Source: Adiantum capillus-veneris
Taxonomy: Eukaryota > Streptophyta > Polypodiopsida > Polypodiales > Pteridaceae
NCBI GenBank assembly: GCA_014529385.2
Contig: CM043956.1
Span: 90,164,721 to 90,228,720, forward strand
DNA length: 64,000 nucleotides
Reading direction: 5' to 3'
Made by a program: the position numbers and the translations under genes. The notes below the pieces were generated by a model that worked only from the letters and a program-made list of their open reading frames with translations, was not told where the DNA came from and did no database searches. Shown one piece after another: positions 34,672 to 44,400 of the stretch; positions within the stretch are counted from its first letter, which is position 1; each line of letters opens with the position of its first letter.

Positions 34672-36108
34672 GTGATCCAATTGGAGGATAATTTAATGAT
34701 TCAAGGAGAAAGAGTGTCTGTTGAGCCTAAATATATTAGCTCGCAAGCATCAGGGCATCAGCCAATGACCCTAAAGCCTATTGCTAAGGAGCCAAAGATA
34801 TCTGAGATGACTTTAGCATATCTCACCAAGGCTATTCAAGAGAGTCTTAGAGATAACCGTGCTCCGCAAAACAATCACATGTATCCAATAAGGGAGAAAC
34901 AATGGTGCTCAGTATGCTATGGACCGCATAGTACCAGTGAATGCCCTACTTTTAGAGTAAAATTCAATGGGAATTGCAATGCCTGTGGAAGGTATGGTCA
35001 TCAAGCTAAGGATTGTATAGTATTTAAGCGCGCGATGGCCAATAGACCAACCTTAGCATGGACAGACACACCTCGAGTGCCTGTATTGATGCCGGCCCCA
35101 CCTCTTGAACAAACAACACAACACATGATCCCTAGGACCCAAAATGTTGTTCAAACAACACCTTTACCACCTCCAGTGCCAAGATCGCAACCACCACATC
35201 CAAGAATCACTTATGTGAATCAAGTGGGTTGTGAGTCATCTATTTCTTGTTTGGAAGGCTGTGAGGAAGATATAGATCCTAATATTGCATATGGGCTGGA
35301 TGTACTTGAAGAAAGTCCACAATACTACATGGAGGACTATTGGGGACAAGTCAAACCTGTATATCAAGTAGTTGTTCTTGCGACAAGAGGCCAAAATATC
35401 AATTACACCGTTAAGAGACCACCTCTTCAATGCTATGAGTGTGGAGGTCCACATCGTGTAGCCGAGTGTCCTATTAGGCTACAAAAGAACACCACACTAA
35501 TGCAAACCAATCAAGTGAGTATGTCTACAATGCCGATACTCATGTGTAATCGATGTGGCATAGATCATTTGATTGCCCAATGTCCAAATAATCCAAATGC
35601 ACCGAAGATCACTCCATTAAACTTGATTGAAGTTACCGAGGAGCCATCACAAAGTACACTTGTGGTACCAGTAAACGTACTCACACGATCGATGCTCCAA
35701 AAACAAAACTATATTCTTGAGGAAAGAGACACGGCATCAATTGTCCAATCTCAGAAAAAGAAAAAAACACGAAGAAAGAGATCACAAAAAGCAGCGAAGT
35801 CAGACCCCAGTTCAAAGACCAACATAGGGACTGGTGACGACCCCGTATATATGAACAACGCTGAAGAAGATTCTGATTCAGGTGAAACCATGGAGACCAA
35901 AACGACCACTAAGATAGAAACCAACAAGGAAGATCTTCATGAGCCACAATGGCCAGGATCCAAGAAGAAGATAGGAACTTATCCAAACCCTACAGAGGAG
36001 ATTGAGCGAGTTAAGCAATTAAGGAGTTTGGTAGAAGATACCCAAAGGGATCTAGAACCAGCACCTAGGAAGATCCAGATTACAGACATCGTGTTCCCTA
36101 TGCAATAA
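34672..36108 (+). CDS. element G gag (C-terminal part) with four zinc knuckles
   Basis: The frame is open from about 34642 and no upstream gag start survives in this piece; residues are counted from 34672. Four CCHC knuckles are visible: C79-C91, C254-C266 and C292-C304 have the shortened spacing CX2CX3HX4C, and C102-C115 (CNACGRYGHQAKDC) has the usual CX2CX4HX4C. Such knuckles bind the genomic RNA. A Pro-rich linker (about 132-180), an acidic segment with DIDPN and a basic cluster KKKKTRRKR (about 362-370, possible nuclear localisation) follow. The ORF ends in TAA, but the same frame continues at once into protease text. The capsid-forming N-terminal core is missing. Confidence 0.85.
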   Translation: MIQLEDNLMIQGERVSVEPKYISSQASGHQPMTLKPIAKEPKISEMTLAYLTKAIQESLRDNRAPQNNHMYPIREKQWCSVCYGPHSTSECPTFRVKFNGNCNACGRYGHQAKDCIVFKRAMANRPTLAWTDTPRVPVLMPAPPLEQTTQHMIPRTQNVVQTTPLPPPVPRSQPPHPRITYVNQVGCESSISCLEGCEEDIDPNIAYGLDVLEESPQYYMEDYWGQVKPVYQVVVLATRGQNINYTVKRPPLQCYECGGPHRVAECPIRLQKNTTLMQTNQVSMSTMPILMCNRCGIDHLIAQCPNNPNAPKITPLNLIEVTEEPSQSTLVVPVNVLTRSMLQKQNYILEERDTASIVQSQKKKKTRRKRSQKAAKSDPSSKTNIGTGDDPVYMNNAEEDSDSGETMETKTTTKIETNKEDLHEPQWPGSKKKIGTYPNPTEEIERVKQLRSLVEDTQRDLEPAPRKIQITDIVFPMQ

Positions 36109-37026
36109 CATCCTCAACAAGACCATAGACCCTTAGCCATACCTAGTGTCATCCAAGAAGAAAGTGACTTAAAGTCATGGGAAATTGGGCGTACTCACTT
36201 CTTGATGGAAAGAATGTTTACAGAGGGACTACTTGATCCTATCAAAGAAATGGAGATCCCATCTTCCCCACGTAAAGGGACTGAAGTCCAAAAGGTGCCG
36301 TTAAACATTGCCAAATTGATGGATATCATGTCCTCAGAAGTTAGAACCACCATCATGTCCAAACTATATAAAGACCCTGAGCTAGTCTCAACTCTTCGAG
36401 CCTTCCTCAATGGAGAACTAAAGTTTGGGCTACCACAATTTGCACAGATGGATAGAGTTGGGGAGATGCCAATAGAGGAGGAACACTTAGATCCACAACC
36501 CAACCTAGATGAGAACCTTGTTATAGAAATACATGTTAACAAGTTGGGACAATACTTTGAGGGTGATGAATCCAATGCGACCATACCAATCACTACTAAG
36601 GGATTAACTGTGAAGGGAATCCTTGATGGTGGCGTTGGGGTTAGCATTGTGAATAAAAATTGCTGGGAAACTATGGGAAGACCTCACCTTGCGACCACAA
36701 CCATAGTAGTGAAGATGGCCAATGGGTCTATTGTTAAACCTATTGGGATACTAGAAGATCTCAAGATCAAGGTCTTTGGACATAAAATAAGGATTACTTT
36801 CATTGTTATGGATTTCTCCAAACATATTATGGTATCGGAGATGAGGGAAGCAAAAATGGTGCATGACTGGTCTAAAAACCGTGTCTACCTGCAATTCCAA
36901 GATTCTGTCATTCGAGTGGATCTTGTGACGGGTCGAGCACATCCTCTAGGAAACAGGTTTATAATTGATCATAGATCTGACACCACAGTTCACTCGGCCC
37001 CATTGCAGTATTTGTTACACGTGTAA
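36109..37026 (+). CDS. element G protease 1 (retropepsin-like)
   Basis: In the same frame as gag, after one TAA. Counting from 36202, residues 138-150 read VKGILDGGVGVSIV, the hydrophobic-D-x-G active site in the DGG form common in plant gypsy elements. The flap-like VKMANGSIVKPIGILEDL and the later HDW segment follow. The usual LLGRPWL motif near the C terminus is degraded (IMVSEMREAK), so activity is doubtful. A retropepsin would cleave the gag-pol precursor. A frameshift near 37010 separates it from the following linker. Confidence 0.8.
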   Translation, partial: HPQQDHRPLAIPSVIQEESDLKSWEIGRTHFLMERMFTEGLLDPIKEMEIPSSPRKGTEVQKVPLNIAKLMDIMSSEVRTTIMSKLYKDPELVSTLRAFLNGELKFGLPQFAQMDRVGEMPIEEEHLDPQPNLDENLVIEIHVNKLGQYFEGDESNATIPITTKGLTVKGILDGGVGVSIVNKNCWETMGRPHLATTTIVVKMANGSIVKPIGILEDLKIKVFGHKIRITFIVMDFSKHIMVSEMREAKMVHDWSKNRVYLQFQDSVIRVDLVTGRAHPLGNRFIIDHRSDTTVHSAPLQYLLHV

Positions 37027-37711
37027 AGCGGACACTGATGTTGGGGACGATTCTCCTTATATGGATGTACTACCTGGGATGACTGAGTCGGACAATGTGG
37101 ATTGGGTCCACCTAGCAGCAATCATAGAAACTTGGGAAAATAGGGGGACAACCTGGGTAACACCTGAGGGGGATGAAATACCACCACTTGTACCCTTAAA
37201 TATGCTAGAAGCAATGCATATAGCTTCTGATGATCTACAAGATGAAAGTTTGACTGGCATTGGAACCAGTAGCGCCTCACAAGACTATAGCCCACACGAT
37301 TTGGGGTCAGAATCATCAGTTGAAATTGACTCTGAGGACAAAGAATCTGAGTTAAATCTTAGTGAAAATGTGGGGACAAACCATTCAGGGCCCAGTGGTA
37401 ACTTAGATGACAATCTATCCAAGGGAGCAGAAGACACAAGTAGTGATTCATCTAGTGACTCTTCACTAGAGATTGGCCGTGATCGAGAATTAAACAATAA
37501 GAGTAAGAGATAAAAGAGGCGACAATATCAAGCAAATGTGCGTGCTAGAATAAGTGAAAAAAAATCTACCACAGAATGGCTTAATTATATAGGGGCATGT
37601 GATGCTCATCGGAAGTTGGTAGATAACTGGGGTGAATACCTTCAAAGCGATATGTGATGTAGTCCACAACCCATTGACATCGCACAACTAGAGGCTACAG
37701 AGAAGCCAAAG
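37027..37711 (+). CDS. acidic linker between protease and RT of element G
   Basis: The frame 36965-37513 continues pol with a Ser/Asp/Glu-rich segment (DTSSDSSSDSSLEIG near 37432-37475) and ends in a basic run, NNKSKR. After the stop at 37511 the same frame continues as KRRQYQANVRARISEKKS. Low-complexity acidic stretches like this are not part of the catalytic domains and may be an inter-domain tether. Stops lie near 37513 and 37656. Confidence 0.6.
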
Positions 37712-38723
37712 TTGAGCCGTATTGTAAGGAGACGAAAAAATCAAGAGCTAGCTCAACAACAAAAGGAATCAGAAGTGAAATCACAGTCCACAGAACAACA
37801 GGACTCCACAGACTTACACCCTGCACCTGAAAATTTCAAATCCTATACTACAGAGGAATGTAAGGTTGTGTATACAAAGGCTCAAAGAAAACCTATCGAT
37901 GGGAGCAATGGAGTCTATGACGGTCCAGCGATAGTTAAGGAAATAGAGTTAGCAGACCCAAGAGAAGAGTCTAAACCTATTTTCATTGCCCAGGATCTGG
38001 CTGAGACTGAGGAATGTGTACTTAAAGAACTTCTCAAGGAATTCAGGGATATATTTGCCTGGACATATCATGATATTATAGGTGTTCCACCTTCCGTGGT
38101 GCAACACACAATCCCCATGAATAGCATGGTTAAACCAGTTCAGCAACGACCCTACCCAATGAATCCTAAATATGCAAAAATCGTTCAAGAAGAGATTGAA
38201 AAAATTGTGGAATGAGGATTCATATACCCTATTGAGCACTCAAAATGGGTGTCTCCAATAGTGATTGTGCCAAAAAAGAATGGGAAACTCAGAGTGTGCG
38301 TGGATCTCAAGAAGGTCAATGCCGCCACTAGGAGGGACCATTACCCCTTGCCATATTCAGAACATGTGCTTGAAAGAGTTGCAGGGAAGGAAGCTTATAG
38401 CTTTTTAGATGGGTACTCTGGCTACAATCAAATCACAATTGCGCTGGATGACCAAGATAAAACAACCTTTATAACCGAATTTGTAGTGTTCACATTTCGT
38501 GTTATGGCTTTTGGCTTAACCAATGCCCCGGCTACCTTTCAAAGATTAATAAACACTGCTTTTAGAGAATATTTGAGGGAGTTTTGTGAAGCTTTCTTAG
38601 ATGACCTTTGTGTTTATTCCTCTTGGAAAGAACATCTATCATGCTTACGAAAATTGTTTGAGAAGTGTAGATTGTATCGCATCTCCTTAAACCCTTTCAA
38701 ATGCCAATTTGGGGTTAAACATG
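37712..38723 (+). pseudogene. element G reverse transcriptase (first part)
   Basis: The frame 37712-38215 carries the pre-RT region (LKEFRDIFAWTYHDIIGVPP, HTIPM, QQRPYPMNPK). After one TGA at 38213 it continues as RT: GFIYPIEHSKWVSPIVIVPK, VCVDLKKVNAATRRDHYPL, FLDGYSGYNQI, FRVMAFGLTNAPATFQ and the catalytic FLDDLCVYS (Y/F-x-D-D box as FLDD). It stops exactly at the copia B insertion (38724). RT copies the element RNA into cDNA. Only a nonsense mutation and the insertion disrupt it here. Confidence 0.9.
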
Positions 38724-38951
38724 TGTTGGAATTAGGGTTGCAGAGAAATACACACAACTTGGAGAAGATGAAGGAAGCTCAAGGCACACAATAGAGAGTG
38801 TGTTACTTAGTGTGCAATGGAAATATGGATAGCCCTAGAGTGATGGACGTATATACAATGCACGGGGGAAAAAACCCTCCTAAAGAGGGAAAAAATGCCC
38901 CGACGGTCCTAGTGTGTTCACACACATCACTACCACATGTATATGGTAACA
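38724..38951 (-). repeat. 3' LTR of element B
   Basis: 228 bp, TGTTGGAATT...GGTAACA on the plus strand. The neighbouring AATCCCCCTTGGAG is the PPT on the minus strand (CTCCAAGGGGGATT). Confidence 0.94.
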
Positions 38952-39032
38952 AATCCCCCTTGGAGTGATGCGGGGAATGAGAGCTGGCACATGAGTAAAG
39001 GAAAGTGCCATGCCTTGAGGACAGGATCAGTC

Positions 39033-39773
39033 CACAAAGGGGAGTAAGCCCAAAGCTTTACGGAAAGCTTGAATCTTCTCACGAGACAATGCCTTTGTGA
39101 AAAGATATGCAAGGTTGTCCTGTGTTGGCACATAAGCCAAGCTGATCTCTCTTGCTGAGAGCCTCTCCCAGACATAGTGGGAATGCACCTCAATGTGCTT
39201 TGTGCGAGCATGAAAAACTGGGTTCCTCGCAACTGCCAATGCGCTCTGACTGTCAATGTAGATAGTGTTGGCAGTGTCCTGTCCAACACCCAAATCAGCC
39301 ATAAGGCGTCTGAGCCATACACACTCAACCGTAGCTGTGAAGACTGCCATGTACTTAACCTCACAACTCGAAGTGGCCACAGTAGGTTGCTTCTTGCTCA
39401 ACCATGATATACATGAACTGCCAAGCATGAAACAAAAACCACTTGTGGACACTCGCATGTCAAAACAACCAGCCCAATCTGAGTCCGAAAAAGCATGTAA
39501 GTCTGGCGGCAATGATCCCCCCTTGGGATAAAACAAGCCAAGATGTAAAGTGCCACTAAGGTAGCGGAAAATTCTCTTGACAGCCTGCCAATGCTTAGAC
39601 CCTGGGCTATGCATAAATCTGCTCACCTGTGAGACTGCAAACTGAATATCCGGCCTCGTGTTGCATACATAAATGAGGCAGCCAACAGCAGTTTGATAAA
39701 GAGTGACATCAGCAGGATCGCCAGCATCATGTAGACTCAACTTCAAACCTATTTCCATGGGAGTGGTTTGCAA
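39033..39773 (-). pseudogene. element B pol C-terminal part (RNase H)
   Basis: Frame with DVTLYQTAVGCLIYVCNTRPDIQFAV, ALSDSDWAG-type text (AFSDSDWAGCFD), the SWLSKKQPTVATSSCEVKY segment, YIDSQSALAVARNPV and PTQDNLAYLFTKALSRE, ending LGLLPFVD. RNase H removes the RNA strand during reverse transcription. It is separated from the long upstream frame by frameshifts around 39770-39850. Confidence 0.9.
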
Positions 39774-39804
39774 TCCTCAAGTCCAAACTTACATAGCAAT
39801 GTCT

Positions 39805-42114
39805 CTATGTAACTTTTCTGACACAAGGCAATACCACCATCACATTGCTTAAACTGTATCCCAAGTAATGATGCAACAGCCCCAAATCTTTCATCTTGAA
39901 AGTAGCATTTAAATCAGCCTTAAATTCAGCAATATGTCTCTCATTTGGTCCAGTGATCAGCAAATCATCAACATAAAGAACCACAATGAGAAGTACATCA
40001 CCCGCACGCTTTACATACAATGTGCTTTCTGTTGGATTGTTACAAAAGCCTTGTTTAACCAAATGAGTGTCAGTTTTCTCATACCAAGCACGAGGAGATT
40101 GCTTCAACCCATACAAAGCCTTCTTACATCTGCACACTTTGTCCTCTTGTTGTTTTATGACAAAACCGCGAGGCTGCGTTACATAAACTTCCTCAAATAT
40201 GTCACCATTCAAGAAAGCAGTAACAATGTATGGTTGATGTACATCCCAACCAAAATGAGCTGCCAATGCACATAGAAAATGCACAATAGTCATACGACAA
40301 GTGGGAGCAAAAGTCTCTTCATAATCTATGCCTTTTTGTTGTGCATAACCCTTTGCAACAAGTCGAGCCTTATGACGATCGATCGCACCATCCGGCTTGC
40401 ATTTCAACTTGTAAACCCACTTTGTACCAATGGCCTTTTTGCCATGAGTCAAATCACATAAAGTCCATGTGTCATTTTCTATAAGTGCATCATATTCTGA
40501 TTGCATGGCAGCCATCCAATTTTTTGAATTCTGTGCTTCATCAAAAGATAGAGGCTCCTCAACATCATGTAAACTAGACACAGCCAAAGCATAACAATCT
40601 GATGCATAAGATGCATGGCGAGAGCCTGAACGAGTACAACTAGAAAAAGGTGAATCCAATTTACTATCACGCAAAGTGTGCACCAGCCATTTTGGCATAC
40701 CTGTAGCCTGCTCATTTTCAGTCGTTTCCTCATCAAGTACATCATGTACATCTGCATCATTAATAGGCTGATCTAAAACATTTTCAAAAACCCCCATAGG
40801 CTGTACATTTGCCTCATTGGAACATACATTTGTATTTCCACCACTGAAAAGAGGCAACAAAGTGTCATAAATGTCCTGTGAGCTTACATTACTGTCTCTA
40901 GTACATGACAGCAAGGGCTGAACAGAATCTTCCACAAACACTACATCCCGTGAAACCAGAATACGTTTTGTTTGCGGATGATACACCATGTAACCTTTTC
41001 TTTCAGCACTATAACCAACAAAAATACATTTGACAGCCTTATCATCCAATTTTCTGCGCTGCACTTGTGGCACCAAAGCATATGCCAAACAGCCAAAAAC
41101 ACGCATGTGCTCAATAGAAGGCTTTCTATCATGCCACACTTCATATGGAGTAATAGTCTGCAAAGCTTTCGTAGGACACCTGTTAAGTACATAAGTTGCA
41201 CACATGATGGCCTCAAGCCAAAAAGAATGTGGCAAAGCTTGACTTTTGACCATACATCGTGCCATTTCCGTCAGCGACTTGTTTTTCCTCTCAGCAACAC
41301 CATTTTGTTGAGGTGTATAAGGCACTGTACATTGGTGTTTTATCCCACGACTAGCCAGAAATGCATTCAATTCATGAGACATATACTCCCCCCCTCGATC
41401 GGAACGGAGGGTGCCCATAGTACATTTCGAGACATTTTTAGCCATAGCCAGAAATTGTTTGAAGCACATAAAAACTTCGGACTTCTCTTTAAGCGGAAAT
41501 ACCCATGCATGCCTGGAGTAATCATCAATGAAAGTCACGAAGTATAGGTAATTGCCCAAGGACGGAGTTTGCATGGGCCCACAAACATCACTATGCACAA
41601 GCTGCAACCTGCATGTGGCCCGAACTGAACCATGCTTTAGAAACTTAGAACGCTGCATCTTACCCAAAATACAACCTTCACAAACATGTTTGACAGGTGC
41701 TTCAAGAGGCGGCAAAGAAGCAACCATATAAGATTTCTGCAAACGCAGCAAACTGGCAAAATTGAGATGACCAAAACGTGCATGCCAAAGTTTTGCATCT
41801 GAAATAGCCTTTGAATCTGCAACAACATTTGCAAAATTTTGTCCACACTTGTCATACAAAGTGAGCTTATACAGCCCACGGCACAAAAGCCCAGATGCAA
41901 TAATTTCATCACCAAAACTGAGATCACGAACTGTACATCTGTCATCCACAAATTTGACTACAAGTCCAAGTTTAGCAAGTGCAGATACAGGCAAGAGATT
42001 CTTCTTGATCCCAGGTACATAAAGTGCATCAACAAGTGTGAAAGAACTGCCATTAGTAGCAGTAAGCACAATCTTTCCAACTCCCTGAACTGGATAAGAG
42101 GCATTGTTGCACAA
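39805..42114 (-). CDS. element B pol: integrase and reverse transcriptase
   Basis: 769 codons open. Around residues 110-155 is the HHCC zinc domain (WHARFGHLNF, CEGCILGK). The DDE core follows: D in HSDVCGPMQTPS, D in LRSDRGGEYMS, E in NGVAERKNKS. Next come the integrase C-terminal part (YVLNRCPTKAL, FGCLAYALVP, FVGYSAERKGY) and an acidic linker. RT starts at WTLCDLTHGKKAIGTKWVYK, includes NGDIFEEVYVTQPRGF and QSPRAWYEK, and has the catalytic YVDDLLITG. It ends prematurely by frameshift after the DLGLLHHYLG segment. This is the best preserved pol frame in the window. Confidence 0.93.
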   Translation of the reverse strand: MCNNASYPVQGVGKIVLTATNGSSFTLVDALYVPGIKKNLLPVSALAKLGLVVKFVDDRCTVRDLSFGDEIIASGLLCRGLYKLTLYDKCGQNFANVVADSKAISDAKLWHARFGHLNFASLLRLQKSYMVASLPPLEAPVKHVCEGCILGKMQRSKFLKHGSVRATCRLQLVHSDVCGPMQTPSLGNYLYFVTFIDDYSRHAWVFPLKEKSEVFMCFKQFLAMAKNVSKCTMGTLRSDRGGEYMSHELNAFLASRGIKHQCTVPYTPQQNGVAERKNKSLTEMARCMVKSQALPHSFWLEAIMCATYVLNRCPTKALQTITPYEVWHDRKPSIEHMRVFGCLAYALVPQVQRRKLDDKAVKCIFVGYSAERKGYMVYHPQTKRILVSRDVVFVEDSVQPLLSCTRDSNVSSQDIYDTLLPLFSGGNTNVCSNEANVQPMGVFENVLDQPINDADVHDVLDEETTENEQATGMPKWLVHTLRDSKLDSPFSSCTRSGSRHASYASDCYALAVSSLHDVEEPLSFDEAQNSKNWMAAMQSEYDALIENDTWTLCDLTHGKKAIGTKWVYKLKCKPDGAIDRHKARLVAKGYAQQKGIDYEETFAPTCRMTIVHFLCALAAHFGWDVHQPYIVTAFLNGDIFEEVYVTQPRGFVIKQQEDKVCRCKKALYGLKQSPRAWYEKTDTHLVKQGFCNNPTESTLYVKRAGDVLLIVVLYVDDLLITGPNERHIAEFKADLNATFKMKDLGLLHHYLGYSLSNVMVVLPCVRKVT

Positions 42115-42461
42115 GTGACTGAATTCCCATGAGGGACAGACTCGAGAGAGGTAAACAATTCATGATGTGAGGTAATGTGCTTTGTAGCACCACTGTCGAA
42201 ATACCATACATGTGAATCTGCAGCAACTGACAAGCATGCATCATGGACAGCAGGATTGTAAGTTCACTCTGCGCTAAACGCCCATTCTGCATCAACATCA
42301 GCATTACAATCTCCTTTCACAGAAGACTCAACAATGGCTGCATTTGTAGTGGAACCAGCATTTGCAGTGGAACCACCCTCTTTCTTCTTAGTCTCTTTGG
42401 CCTTCAACTTAGGACACGACTTGATCAAGTGATCATTGGCTTTACAATAATGGCAACGCAT
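41958..42461 (-). pseudogene. element B zinc knuckle and protease
   Basis: Frame 42461-42264 starts MRCHYCKANDHLIKSCPK (CX2CX4HX4C), then a Lys/Ala-rich linker. Frame 42233-41958 has the protease core VWYFDSGATKHITSHHELF with intact DSGAT. A frameshift near 42110 separates it from the long IN-RT frame, so gag and pol pieces are no longer joined. Confidence 0.88.
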
Positions 42462-43302
42462 CTTCTTTTTGCCCTTATCACCAGAATTGCCAGACGAAGT
42501 GCTGCCAACAGAAGCATTAGGAACAGAATTTTTGCCACTCGCAGCAGAACCATAAGAAGTGGCCGCATTACTGTTACCACCCTTTCGTTGAGAAGCAATA
42601 AAAGCCTGTTCAACTCACGTTGCTAGTTCTGTTTTTCCCGGAAAGTGACTCTTGCAACAGCAATGTGCATAATGCATCAAACTTGACAACTTCAGGATTT
42701 CCTTGGGTCATCAGTCTCCAAGTACTAGAAAAAGTCTGGTAGGAATCTGGTAAGGCATCAAGAACAGTCTGCACAAGTGAACTGTATGAAATGACTTCAC
42801 CTGAAAAAATAAGCTGCTCATTGATATCCTTGACACTAGCAAGGAAAGTGTCCATATCATCTTCCTCATGCATAATCTTCGACTCCAGCTCTTTACGCAG
42901 CAAAGCAATTTTAGCCTCATTGCGGCTTGCATAAAGACCTGCTAGAATATCCCAAGCTTGTTTTGCAGATTTTGTTGAACGGATGTGAGTAACAATGGTG
43001 CGCTTCACAGACAACGCAATCAATGCATGAGCCTGCGCATCCTTAACATCTCAACGAGCTTGTTCTGCCGTAGGCAAAACAACTCTAACAGCTGCAATCC
43101 TTGCAGCAAGACCTGCAACATCCTCAACATCGCCTACATCCTCAGAACCAGGACGTACATCAATGCCCTACACAATGTTCCAGACACCCTTTGACACAAG
43201 AACATGTTGCATCATATAAGCCCACATAGGGTAGTTGTCCCCATCCAACCTGTCCTCAGCAGGAAACATCTTGAACACATCTGTGTTGTTGTTGTCAGCC
43301 AT
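42462..43302 (-). pseudogene. element B gag
   Basis: ATG at 43302 (MADNNNTDVFKMFPAEDR). Two stops interrupt it: TAG near 43168, where the sister copy at 2779 has Gln (CAG), and TGA near 43052, where it has Trp (TGG). From 43023 the frame runs ALSVKRTIVTHIRSTKSAKQ, the SRNEAKIALLRKELE helix, SYSSLVQTVLDALPDSY and LCTLLLQES, i.e. the copia gag core. A frameshift occurs near 42610. Confidence 0.88.
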
Positions 43303-43565
43303 GGTAAATATTGCACCTGATGTGAAAACTGCCCGAAAATAGGAGAAATGGAGCGGGAACAACCTGTGCTATGTATCACAAACCGTAGAAGAATATAAGG
43401 AACCTATTATGCAGAAAACGGCACTGATAGAAATTCTGCACAAATGACGAAATAGCCTGTGCAGTACTGCCTGTAGTGGAAACGGAGGCCGAAATGAGCA
43501 AAATCAGAGAAAGTGAGCAGGCGTGTGCTGGAGCAGCTGGCGACTAAGCCCGGGAGGACGTGACC

Positions 43566-43579
43566 TGTTGTGATACCAA
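43566..43579 (-). promoter_or_regulatory. primer-binding site of element B
   Basis: The minus strand reads TGGTATCACAAC, directly after the LTR end. It shares the first eight bases with the initiator-Met site but then diverges (CACAAC instead of CAGAGC), so the primer tRNA is uncertain. Confidence 0.65.
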
Positions 43580-43580
43580 T

Positions 43581-43808
43581 TGTTGGAATTAGGGTTGCAG
43601 AGAAACACACACAGCTTGTAGAAGATGAAGGAAGCTCAAGGCACACAATAGAGAGTGTGTTACTTAGTGTGCAATGGAAAGATGGATAGCCCTAGAGTGA
43701 TGGGCATATATACAATGCGCGGGGGGAAAAAACCTCCTAAAGAGGGAAAAAATGCCCCGGCGGTCCTAGGGTGTTCACACACATCACTACCACATGTATA
43801 TGGTAACA
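43581..43808 (-). repeat. 5' LTR of element B
   Basis: 228 bp partner of 38724-38951, followed on the right by the TSD copy ACATG. Confidence 0.94.
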
Positions 43809-43813
43809 ACATG

Positions 43814-44400
43814 GAGTCATTTTAGGGCATATAGTGTCAAAAAATGGGATTTCCACATATGAGGGAAAAATTTAAGCCATTGTTGAATTGCCACCACCTA
43901 CAAACTATAAAGGAGTTCAAAGGTTCATGGGCTATGTTGGTTATTGCCGACAGTTTATTTTAAACTTTGCCGAGATAGCTCGTCCTTTGTACAAGCTTCT
44001 AATTGAGTTCCAATGGACTGCGGAGTGTGACCATGCTGATGAGTCATTGAAAAAGACCTTGACTAGTACTCCTATTCTACGAGTGTCCGATTAGAATGTA
44101 ATTTTTCATGTGCATATTGATGCGTCGAACTTTGCTATTGGGTGTGTTCTAGCTTAACCAGGAGACATAAACTGGAATACCCTATTAGCTTTGCAAGTCG
44201 TCAGTTGAATGATGCTGAGAGAAACTACACCGCTACAGAGCGAGAAGCTTTAGGTATGATTTATGCAGTGATGAAGAAATTTTGCTACTACCTTCTGGCC
44301 AACAAGTTTGTGTTCTATGTTAAGCCTTGTTGTATCTAGTAAATAAACCTTTTTCCATAGGAAGAATTACACGATGGTTGTTAATTCTCCTTGAGTTTGA
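43814..44400 (+). pseudogene. element G RT C-terminus and RNase H
   Basis: Coding resumes directly after the TSD with GVILGHIVSKNGIST, then PPPTNYKGVQRFMGYVGYCRQF, the usual RT connection with the FLG.V.YYR motif in altered form. RNase H follows: FHVHIDASNFAIGCVL (first catalytic Asp, usually TDAS), FASRQLNDAERNYTATEREALGMIYAV (catalytic Glu region) and a degraded end. Frameshifts near 44145 and stops near 43880, 44095 and 44336 break it. Confidence 0.88.

Larger units (their letters stand above)
38724..43808 (-). mobile_element. Ty1/copia element B nested in G pol
   Basis: 228-bp LTRs at 38724-38951 and 43581-43808 differ at about 11 positions. The TSD ACATG (38719-38723 and 43809-43813) is perfect. 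Removing one TSD copy plus the element brings the gypsy RT frame back in phase. Same family as the deleted copia at 2779. Minus-strand order is PBS, gag, protease, integrase, RT, RNase H. The longest frame (39805-42114, 769 codons) is intact, but gag and the ends of pol are broken. Confidence 0.96.

Noticed and set aside
36195-36647. 150-codon antisense ORF over G protease
   Set aside because: Shadow of the gypsy pol frame; no independent support.
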